Below, in pieces: positions 25,612 to 35,329 of a DNA stretch of 64,000 nucleotides. Source of the DNA: Nemophila menziesii (Eukaryota; Streptophyta; Magnoliopsida; Boraginales; Hydrophyllaceae); NCBI GenBank assembly GCA_029959085.1, contig JARWIR010000002.1:47178233-47242232 (forward strand), in the 5' to 3' direction. Position 1 is the stretch's first letter. Every line of letters begins with the position of its first letter. The notes below the pieces were generated by a model. That model was not told where the DNA came from, searched no databases, and saw only the letters and a program-made list of their open reading frames with translations. The position numbers and the translations under genes are program-made.

Positions 25612-26115
25612 GTAAACTACTAAACATATAGGGGCATAAGTGTAATATAAAATATTTTAATGGGTCTTAGTATAAGATCCTAAACATATAGGGACCTTAG
25701 TGTAATATAAAATATTTTTAAAGACCTTAGTGTAATTTCCTAAACATATAAGGGCCTTGGTGTTAAATAAACTATATTTAGGGTTATAATGTAAATTACT
25801 TAACATATAGGAGCCTTAGTGTAATATAAAATATTTTAATGGGTCATAGGCAATATCTTAAATATATAGGGGCCTTAGTGCAATATAAAATATTTTTGGG
25901 GCCTTAGTGTAATTTTTTAATCATATAAAGGCCTTAATATATTTAGGTGATATAGTATAATTTCATGAATATATAAAGACCTTAGTGTAATATAAAATAT
26001 TTTAATGGGTCTTAATGTGATAATTTTAGGGGACTTTTTGTAATATCCTAAACATATAGAGGCTTTTTGTAATATCCTAAACATATTAGGGCCTTTGTGT
26101 AATTTCCTTAATTTT
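25612..26115. repeat. Minisatellite, ~60-bp unit
   Basis: About eight to nine degenerate copies of a unit containing AACATATAGGGGCCTTAGTG and TAATATAAAATATTTT. A related short stretch (GGGACCTATAGTGTAAT) lies in intron 1 of the gene at 31070-34503, near 34080-34165. Confidence 0.85.
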
Positions 26116-26259
26116 ATGTGCGGATGGTAAATGTAATGCCCCGAGAACATCAAGGGGATGTCGATGGGCGCAATCCTACTCATATCCCAAATCTAGCTCT
26201 CATGGGATGTAATGCCCCTGGTATACGCTACTTTTACATGATTTGATGTGTTTTCATTA

Positions 26260-27000
26260 TAGTATGTTAAATTAATTGTGTACTATAATAGGAAAAACAA
26301 GAAAACTAAGGGGTTGGGCAACCCTTTAGTCAGCATACAAGGTGATGCGGGAGGCGGGGGTCATCTTCCATTAGATTTCTGCATGTTCGATAACTTGTGG
26401 AATCCGTGGACTGTATATGGGAAGCATGATGCCAGGTGATCGAGCTTACAGTAAAGGAGAAGATTATTCCCTGTTTCAAGAGTTGGCAGAAAGTACCACC
26501 TATAATGTAACAACATGTCCTTGATCGACTAGAGGTAATTTATCTTTTCTATCTCGCTATTTTATTCATAAACACTATATAGGGAGAACATTAGTTGATG
26601 TGTTGTTTTTTTGTGGACATAAGTTCTTTCGTATTGATGAATGGAGAAGCCAAACGGACTGGGCAAAAATATCGGGCAATATAGTATTTATGTGTACTGA
26701 GAGATATAGTGACTTCAAACATAGGATGAAGAGGCATTCTACTACACCACAAAAAGGCCAATAACCATACGCCCGAGAACTTGCAAAAGAGTTGCAAGAC
26801 TTGGGACGACACCGCTTCCAAGGTAATAGTGCTTTAAGTTATAATTATTCTTTTATTTTTTAAAAAAACATAATCAAGCAAAAGCTAACAAGATGAATCG
26901 GGCTAAGCAATAACGCCTGAGTGAAGCGGGGTTGTAGACTTATTCCCGGATGCAGGAGAATTTGTTTGAGGTAAACATATTAAGTAATTAAATATTTTTT
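26260..27000 (+). mobile_element. Probable CACTA ORF remnant
   Basis: Broken frames contain GDAGGGGHLPLDFCMFDN, then FKHRMKRHST, then ANKMNRAKQ, then SRMQENLFE. The N-R-A-K segment followed by a polar linker recalls the En/Spm-type Transposase_24 region. Stops are frequent. A tentative call. Confidence 0.3.
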
Positions 27001-27199
27001 ATTGAGTCGTGCTAACACTTTGACACTTGAATGAAACCGTAAGGGGAGAAGAACCCATCGGTAGTCAAGGAACCGGTTCAGGAAAAAGACTCGGAGGTGC
27101 CCCTTACTCTTAGGGTCTGTTTGTATTTAGGAGAGAAAAACATATTAAAGGAAAAGAAAAGAAAAAATTTAAATGAAAAGAAAGGAAGAGAAATTTTTG

Positions 27200-27545
27200 A
27201 CGTAAAACTCAAATTTGTGTATTCATGGAACACATAAAACTCAAATTTGTGTATTCATAGCATATAAAACTCGGATTATGTATTCTTGAAATACACAAAA
27301 CTTGTTTTTGTTTTTTCCAATTCTGTGTATTCCTGAACACACAAATCTCAGAATTGTGTATTCTTGGAACGCATAAATCTTATATTTGTGTATTCATGGA
27401 ACACATTAAACTCAAATTTGTGTATTCATGGAACACATAAATTCGAATTTATGTATTCCTGGAATACACAAAACTTTATTTTAGTTGTTCCAATTCTGTG
27501 TGTTGTTGCAACACACAAATCTCATAATTGCTTATTCATAGATCA
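27200..27545. repeat. Minisatellite, ~38-bp unit
   Basis: Repeated units of AACACATAAAACTCAAATTT then GTGTATTCATGG, with variants (TTCTTGAAATACACAAAAC). It gives a spurious 73-codon frame. Confidence 0.8.
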
Positions 27546-27829
27546 TATTAAAAAAAATCGAAAAAAAAAATCAGAAAAAAAATAAAAAAAAAAAGGTTTT
27601 AAAAAAATGAAAATAAATAAATAAATATTATTATAATTAAATTAATTCATTAATAGGCATATGGGTATTCTTATAATCTTTCAATTTTTTGTGATTAAGT
27701 AAGAATTAAGTTGAAGTTGTAATTAATTGGGAATTCTTACACTCTCCGTGTAATTAAATGGGCGTTGCCCCTTAAAATAAAAATCTAAATTAATTTTAGA
27801 TTTTAAAATTAATTTTAATAATTTTTAAA

Positions 27830-28500
27830 ATATTTTAATTTTATTCTAAAAGTATTCTTTACTCTAAAATAAATTCTTTCAAACGAACTCATAACTTTAT
27901 TAGCAATGTGATTGACATCTTTTATATATGAATTCAATTTAAAAAGTATTTTTAATATCATAAAATATTATTTTGTAAAAAAATCCTATCTTCTTCCTCT
28001 TTTATCCATCTCATTTTTGGAAAATTCTTCCATCCAATATTGGATGATCCTACAACAATAATATTAATACATATACCCCATGTTTTAAACTTGCAAAAAT
28101 AACTAACATATTAATCTAGTGACATGTGTTTTGTTAAAATAATCCATGGTTATGATATGAATATTGGACCATCCAATATTGGATGGAAGTCTTACCCCTC
28201 ATTTTTTAACAGTTTTATTATAGTGATTCACCTACGAAATCTTGCTGAAGCATTATTTTACTTTTTATTTCTTTTCACCAAAAAGAAAAAGAGTCAATTT
28301 ATTTTTTAAGCAAATAAGAAAGTTATTGGATTTGAATGACAAAAAAAATGTAAAGGAAAATTTGACCAAAAAAAGATGAATGACAATAGAGAAATTAATC
28401 TGAACACTTCACCACCGAACCAACGTTGGTTGAAATATAGTATAGTAATTCTAGAAAAATCTGCATCATTATATTAGTTTTACGGAATAATTTTGTAAAT
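27830..28500. repeat. Solitary diverged copy of the 640-bp repeat
   Basis: Same order of landmarks as the array at 35.3-38.8 kb: CTTTCAAACG, GATTGACATCTTTTATATATG, TCCTATCTTCTTCC, CACCACCGAACCAACGTTGG. It is interrupted by a 179-bp MITE at 28019-28197. Confidence 0.75.
28019..28197. mobile_element. Mutator-like MITE, 179 bp
   Basis: It is flanked by the 9-bp duplication CTCATTTTT (28010-28018 and 28198-28206). The ends form inverted repeats of about 32 bases sharing CTTCCATCCAATATTGGATG. The other copies of the surrounding repeat read straight through the site. A 9-bp target duplication is typical of Mutator-like elements. Confidence 0.8.
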
Positions 28501-28935
28501 TTTAAGTTTGAGACAAATCTAATTTTTTTTCAATAAGAAATAAATGTCAACAATTTAATATGTTTTCATTACCCTAAAAATAAAAATTGAGATACTAAAA
28601 AAGTATCGCAGATATTATCAACAAATTTTTATAGATATTGAACCCTTAACTCAAACTTTTTATGTAAGTTGCTGGTTTTTTTTTCTTAATATATATTATA
28701 TTAACCATCTAAACAAAATCTCTTTCATAGTTCTTATCGCATATTTTAAATTTTTATTACTCTTTCTATGTGGAGTTCAATTTATAGTTTTATTTAGAAT
28801 TTTCAAATATTCAAAACTGACTTTCTCTGATATGAAGTCATCATTTAAAAGATTATAGAAATTTATGTTAGTTGATGCAGCGCTTTCAACAGATAATACC
28901 CCTCGTTCTAAATGGAAAAAATATATGTATATAAG

Positions 28936-29877
28936 AAGAGGTGGACCCTCATTGTGCCTAGAGGGGGCTCAAGATCCCCTTCCCCCCCTCCCCCCCTTAA
29001 ATCTAGTAATTTTTTAATCCTATTTGAATATCTAATTTTTTATAAATTGCACACTATTATCTCTACAAACATCACTCTAATTAAATTTACAAATAATTTT
29101 AGATCCATTTCAGGGCCACAATTCACTTCTTTATAAAAGCTAAAATATTCGGTAAGTTTTTTTTTATTATTGAGTGTTTTTATAAGAATTTGAATAGTTG
29201 TCTGTGAATTATTAACTTTTTTATACGAACTTAAAAATTTATTAATAAAATTATTGGATGGAAATTTAATTTTTCTTTCATATGAATAAATAGTTAATGC
29301 CTTTCTTAAATTTTGGTTCTTTTAGTTTAATCTATTGCCGAAACTTTTTAGAAACTTATGCTACATAGTGTTTTTCTCTTTCTGTTCTAATCACTTTTTA
29401 TGTTGCATAGTAAATAGAGAAGGAATTAGTATTACTTTAATAGTAATTTAATACTTTGTTCAAAAGAAAAAAGAAAAACTCTACAACCTGGGCGTGCATC
29501 ACATGATCTCAAGCGTACGAATTAGATTTTTTTTAACTAAAACAACTAATTAGAACTTAAAAATGGAAAAACTATATTTGTTAATTTTAACAGAATATAA
29601 TTTATTTGAATAACGATTATCACATAGAATTGGAGAATCGTTGGTTATATAGCGGTGAATTAAACATATAGTTGATGTATTTATAAAATTTGAGTTCATT
29701 GATTACTTTACCTCAAAGAATTTATGTGCAAATCTTTCTTACGATAATATTTTATAAAAAATTAAATATATTATAAATTTTGACATTTCACTATACGTTC
29801 AAAAAAAAAAATCGTGTTGCCCCCGAACCCCCATAATTTCAAGCCCACCCTCAGCTTTTGTCTTGGATCCGTCACTA
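28936..29877. mobile_element. hAT-like element, degenerate
   Basis: It lies between two copies of the 8-mer TATATAAG (28928-28935, 29878-29885). The right end GGATCCGTCACTA and left end AAGAGGTGGACCC are imperfect inverted repeats of hAT type. The ends are rich in C runs next to GGATCC, as in many plant hAT elements. The target duplication is AT-rich, so chance is possible. No transposase frame. Confidence 0.42.
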
Positions 29878-29885
29878 TATATAAG

Positions 29886-29932
29886 TGTAGGTGCCTATGT
29901 GACTCTATAATAAATATGGTTAAACATTATAT

Positions 29933-29973
<41 letters not shown>

Positions 29974-31069
29974 CAACTATAATTAAGTTTTTAAAGATGT
30001 CAATAGGTATCAAATATTTGCGTGTATATTTAAAGCCATTATAAAAAAATTACAACTAAAGTTTCAAAACCGGGGTATTAAAACTCTAAATCTCATCAAC
30101 TCTCTCCAAAATGGGGTTTACAGGACGCTCGTGTCTTCCGACCGTATACATACCGAGTAATGTATCTTTATATACCGTCTAGAGGATCAACAAATATCGT
30201 TTTAAGAGTGAATTGTGTTACTCTATTAGTCGTCATCAAATCCGCAGACGCATTATCTTGTCTAAAGATGTCGACGAGTACTTGGCAATATGGATTGAAT
30301 ACCATCAACCCATGTGTTACCTAGTCCTCTTCCTTCTCCTTCTGGTATTCACTCTAAGTAACCACGTGGCCTTAACTCATGGCCAATTACCTTCGATGTC
30401 ACATACTACACCACCTACTTCCTGGACTCGACATCTATTTTATCATCTGTGTTTGACTATTGTCTAAACTAACCATGAATTATAATTGATATTATGAGCA
30501 ATGCTACATAAATTAAATGAGGAAAGCAATTTTGTTTATAGAAATAAAAAATGGACACTAAGTCTTAAGGTGGCAAATTGTCAATGAATTTCCTAATCCC
30601 TAGGCCTACTTAAAGGACATAGCCCATAAACGTAGGAGGTACATAGGACAATAGTAGTGAGTGACATTAGAATTCTCAATTATATCGGTCCAAAAAAAAA
30701 AATGGAGCCAATTATGATGAAGCCCTCCAACGATTCAGATAAAGAAAGTGGGGCTTGCAGTACATATTCACTCAACTTTTCTTTTTATCCCAAAATTAAC
30801 CGCAAAAATTTCAAGCCACCATTGGATATGCATAACTAATTAAATAAAAACTTATACAGACATTATAAGCATCACATAATCAAAGTGCATATGCCTTCAT
30901 TTCTAGTTTATATCAAAACAGCTAGTTTCAAAATTGTTTTGCTGAATCAAACTTTATAGTTACAAACCAAAATAGTTACCACTTAATCATATCATTCATT
31001 CACCAAAAAAAAAAAATTCACCAAAACCAACCATACTGCCTAAATAATTCTAACTATCCGATCTAACCC
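29886..31069. other. Gene-free spacer before the PHD-GYF gene end
   Basis: A TA microsatellite lies at about 29940-29970. One small frame (30312-30467) looks like a secreted peptide and is listed separately. The last 200 bases would include the 3' UTR of the minus-strand gene. Confidence 0.35.
30312..30467 (+). CDS. Possible small secreted peptide (uncertain)
   Basis: The frame encodes about 51 residues starting MCYLVLFLLLLVFTLSN, a strongly hydrophobic segment of signal-peptide type, followed by a short polar region (THGQLPSMSHTTPPTSWTRH). It can be extended upstream to 30213 without a signal-like start. I do not recognise a peptide family (no CLE, RALF or EPF Cys pattern). A chance frame is quite possible. 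Confidence 0.2.
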   Translation: MCYLVLFLLLLVFTLSNHVALTHGQLPSMSHTTPPTSWTRHLFYHLCLTIV

Positions 31070-34000
31070 TCACGGAAAGTAAAGCTTAATGGCATCAGTT
31101 AATGGAATAGCCATATCTTCACTTTGACCATCTTTCCAAACTTTGACTTTCGACGCATAACTACTAATCTCGTTCCATCTTTTAAGCGCAGTAATTGAAT
31201 ATGGCGTCTTATCTTCTCCATCGGTTCCCGATAAATGCCATATTTCACTCTCCAAGTCCTCCATGTTTTGTTTATTGTCACTAACACCCGATATATTACC
31301 CTCCAAGTCCTCGAGGTTTTGTTTATTCTCACTAACACCCTGTATATTATTATCCTCCTCATTCTCAACCTCAACCTCATCATCACTCGATAAATCAATC
31401 ACTTCCTCTATTATTACTTCTTTGCCCTTCGGTATTACCTCTTCTTTTACAACATCTAAGGTCTCTTCTTCTTTAAGGGATACCCTTGTCATATTTTGAA
31501 CTGTCTCTTCTTTAGAAAACACCCTTGTCATGTTTTGAACTACGAAATATAAAAAACAAATTAGAATTCATAACATTTATAAATAAAATAATTAAATATT
31601 TACACCTACTTTTCTTAATTTCCGGTTTATGATCGAGAGTTGATTGTGGAGAGGGCCCACGATCTTCTTCTTTCTTTTCATCCTCGGAAACAGGTGTGGG
31701 GTCCACTTTTTCTGGAATTACTTTCGGGATAATATTAAATAATCGTTCTTGCTCTTCCTTAGTTTCTAACAGCTTTTTCCTCTCCACCATCGCATCAAAC
31801 GTAATAAAGTAAAAGTTAAGAACACAAAAAATAAAATAAAAAATAAAAAAACACAAATTAATAAATACACAACAAAAGGATATTCTCGTCTTTGTCCTCT
31901 TTCATTCGCTTGATCAATCTTTGGTTTCAAATTCGTGAGCTCTCTCTCTATCCACTAAAATCACAAAAATAATGCATAAAAAAATAATCCTAAATTATAT
32001 ATAAATTCACGACACAAGATAAAGAAAGTACATGTTTTGTTATATCATAGTGCAAACTTTTAGCTTTCTCTTCAAACTCAACCTGTAAAAAAAAAATTAC
32101 TCTCGTAAATTTACATAAAATGCCACAAGTACAAAAAAATTACCATAGTAGGTTTTTTAACTATTCCAGCTTGTATTCTATTCCTCAAATCTTCAATTTC
32201 AGCCTATAACAGAAATAAAACAATTTTATTAGTCACAAAATCAATATTAAATCATAATAATTAATAAGTATTTACCTCAGTAAAATCAACATTTGATAAC
32301 CTAGTTGGACAAATTTCACTAGGCATATCTGACACTATATATATCACATTCGCATCATTTAAACCCTTCTCTATACCTGATAAAACAATTAAATCAACAT
32401 TATTACTTAATTAAAGTTAAAATAACAAATATAGATATTAAATTTACCTGTTACTTGCATAAGCATATGAGAATTTCTCTGATTAAAATCCATCGGATCA
32501 GTTTTAACTCGAATAAAACTTCCAATTATCAAATTTTCACGATCTTTAACCATCTCATTAACTACACCCCTCTTTAAATAAACAAGCTTAAGATTTTCAC
32601 TTATCACTGCAGCAAATTCACTTTGTGGCTCTTCTTTAGGGGTATTTTCGTCAACTTTTTTCGCTACTCTCTGCCTTTTAGCACCAACTGATACCTCTTC
32701 ATCTTTATCTAAACCTAAATTAATCTCATCTTCATCTGAAGTATCATCAGAATCTTCTTCATTATCAGCAAAATGTACTCCGATAATTCTTTTTATATTA
32801 TTTTTATTCACTACACTTCTCGATAAAATGGTTTTTAACTTCTCGTCACAATTAATCATTTTTTTATTCTTCTTCTGATTGTTAAGTTTATGTTTTTTAA
32901 CATAATCTTCGATAATTTTCGCCACCTCATCAATAGTTAGCTTCTCACTTGTATCTTTACCTAGAGATTTCAGAAACTGTATAAGTGCTATAGAAGCCCA
33001 ACCAATGAATTGTTTTTTCGAAGAAGAATAGTTTCGTTTTTTTTGCTGAGAAGAAGATATTAAAATTTTGCTTTTTGGTCCCTTCTTTTTATGAGAAATT
33101 TCTTCATCAGAGTCGAAATCTGATAAACTATCTTCATCTTCTTCGAATTCTTCAGAATCTGATTCACGTGGGCCCGTTTTTCCGGCTTTAAGGCGAGAAT
33201 TTGCATAACATAAAGCTTCTATAGTGAGTCCAACTTTTTCTTTATTAATATCATAAAACTCTTTAAATAAACCCTCTATAGTGTTTCTATTTGTAAAGTC
33301 TACCCTTACCTGAAAGAGAAAAATATAATTAAATTAATTACGAAAATTAAATTGTGTTTATTTAAATGTTTATAAACGTACCCCATTATAATCATATTCC
33401 CTTTTCATTTCGATGAGATGAGCAAGATTTAAACATATTTTGCAAATTCCATATTTGCTCTTCACATGGACAAAATCTGGAGCAGGAATACATGATCTGC
33501 ATAAAGCCTTTGGGCAAAAATAACAGTAATATTTCGTAGCCTTTTTATCGCAGTTATAGCAAATATGACAATCTGAAATAGAAAGAATTGTTATGAATTT
33601 CTGCTATTTTTTAAGTAAGTCGTTTTTATTTTTGGAAAGTTGCAAAAAAAAATTAAAAAAAATGAAAAGGTGTGTTAGAAGCTTACTGCAAATCCAGCTT
33701 TTATTACTTGATAACCAAGACTCATCTTTCTCCACACAATGAGAATGGTAAGCTTTTAAACAATCCCTGAAAAGAATTAAGAAGATTTTTAATAATAAAT
33801 ATTCATAGTTCGATTGAATTAATATAAATAATATGCCAAAAGTAACTTTTATTCGATTCTGTTCTTATTTTGGTAAGCAAAGCTTTAAGTACTTGAAGCT
33901 TTTAAAACACTCAGATCAATTTTCAGATATGGATCCCCTTAGATATGTAAATCTTTATAGAAATATGCAGGATATTCAAAGGAAAAAAATATTATTTTAG

Positions 34001-34503
34001 TACCCAGAAAGAATAAAGTAATACCAAAAAAGAGTGGATATTTTGTTTGTTAATATAATTTAGGTTATTTTGTATAATATAGAGACTTATAGTGCTATAT
34101 TTGAAAGATATAGGGACCTATAGTGTAATTATTGCAAAATATAAGGACTTATAGTGCAATTAAATCGAAAAAATGGGGGACCACCAAACAAAAAACCACC
34201 CCTGAACCCAAATCTCCTTAATCCTTATACAACAGCTTGTCTAATTGGGATTTTAATTACACTAACTTTTAAGTAATCGATTCAAACACAATTGTAATTT
34301 CCGCCATGTTTAAGTGAGTGGTCACTGTAGTTCCATTTCACCCTAATAAACTTGAAAATTATTTTAAAAATGATGAAAAAAATGAAATAAACTCACTTAT
34401 AGTCACAGATTCGGAGTTCTCCACCGTCTTTGCATTTAAAGCACCAGTCATCAGCTATTTCTTCTTTTTTCAAAACCTCCTTTTTGCCTCTAGTCCTCTT
34501 CAT
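31070..34503 (-). CDS. PHD-SWIB-Plus3-GYF protein gene, ten exons, one frameshift
   Basis: A chromatin-type protein of the NERD/At5g08430 group. Exons: 34503-34397, 33766-33687, 33573-33382, 33309-32448, 32376-32276, 32203-32144, 32082-32032, 31954-31884, 31800-31610, 31539-31070. All splice sites are GT-AG except intron 8 (AT-AC). Domains: PHD-like zinc finger ([10 protein letters not shown] onward, residues about 19-95), SWIB/MDM2 (about 227-308, [13 protein letters not shown]), Plus3 (from about 357, [11 protein letters not shown]), acidic linker with an internal repeat (GVSxNKQNxEDLE twice), and GYF at the C-terminus ([20 protein letters not shown]). Known GYF domains bind proline-rich peptides and Plus3/SWIB proteins act in transcription. 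Phases agree throughout for 727 residues, except for one extra base at 33540-33542 in exon 3. It is a recent pseudogene, or the base is an error. Confidence 0.85.
31801..31883 (-). other. U12-type AT-AC intron (intron 8)
   Basis: On the minus strand it starts ATATCCTTTT, has TTCTTAAC as a U12 branch-site match near its end, and ends in TTAC. The join gives [18 protein letters not shown], matching the paralogue at the same position and the same phase 2. No AG is available at the 3' junction. Confidence 0.8.
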
Positions 34504-35104
34504 CTTTACAATACCTTAAGTGACTGTGAAATCTCTGCAAAAGGAACCAAAGTTTTCTCTTTTTTGTTTCGTTTTGGAAATTAAAATCGATAACTTGAAG
34601 AAAATTTAACGAAACGGCGTAAATTAAAGCTCGATTAAGGTAATTAAGTTACCTAATTACCCAACACACATGCAATTCCCAAAATAGACATAGAAATGCA
34701 ACAGAGCATCATTTGTTTTGCATGCGTTTGTGTGTTTGTGTGTGTAAGAGAGAGAGAGAGAGAGATGGTTTGCAAGTGTACGGTAGATCAATGGCGAGAG
34801 AAAGAATAAAAGGTGTGATTTGTGAATAAATTGATCGGCCAGTGCGGTTATACAGCAGTAACAAACCACGGTTAGAAAGTGTACTGATTGGTAACTTTAA
34901 GAGAGTTAAAATAGTAGCTGTTCATATATGAATTGTGTCTTTACCTATACCACTCATTTATTTAATTTTGAAAATGACAAAACTAATAATAAATGGCTAT
35001 ATATTATGTCACATTTAATTTCAACTGTAAAATTAATTGATGGAGCATTTATTTTTACGACTCAATTTTAATTTATTTTTTTGAATTCAAAAAGAGTTAA
35101 TTAA
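34504..35104. other. 5' flank of the PHD-GYF gene
   Basis: It holds the presumed leader and promoter, plus a (GA)n run at 34747-34765. No other gene seen. Confidence 0.4.
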
Positions 35105-35295
35105 GAGAATTGCTATATATCACCCCTATTTACTTCACCCTTGTTTCACCTCCTAGGTGGCATACTATGTGGCATCAAATAAAAGAAAGAGAAATTAATT
35201 AATTAAGAGAGAGAAATGATTTGATTGGTTTTTAAAACCTCCACATAGGAGGTGATATAAAGGTGAAGCAACAAGGGTGATATATATCTTTACTC
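35105..35295. mobile_element. MITE, 191 bp, family of 49455-49634
   Basis: It starts GAGAATTGCTATATATCACCC and ends GGGTGATATATATCTTTACTC, imperfect inverted repeats related to the perfect ones of the element at 49455. The inner part has a second inverted pair (CACCTCCTA and TAGGAGGTG). The target duplication is not clear. Confidence 0.7.
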
Positions 35296-35329
35296 GTTAA
35301 TTTATTAGACTTAATGTAACGGGAAACAG

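Noticed and set aside
25612..26115. CRISPR-like array
   Set aside because: Degenerate contiguous minisatellite with no spacers, in a plant nuclear context.
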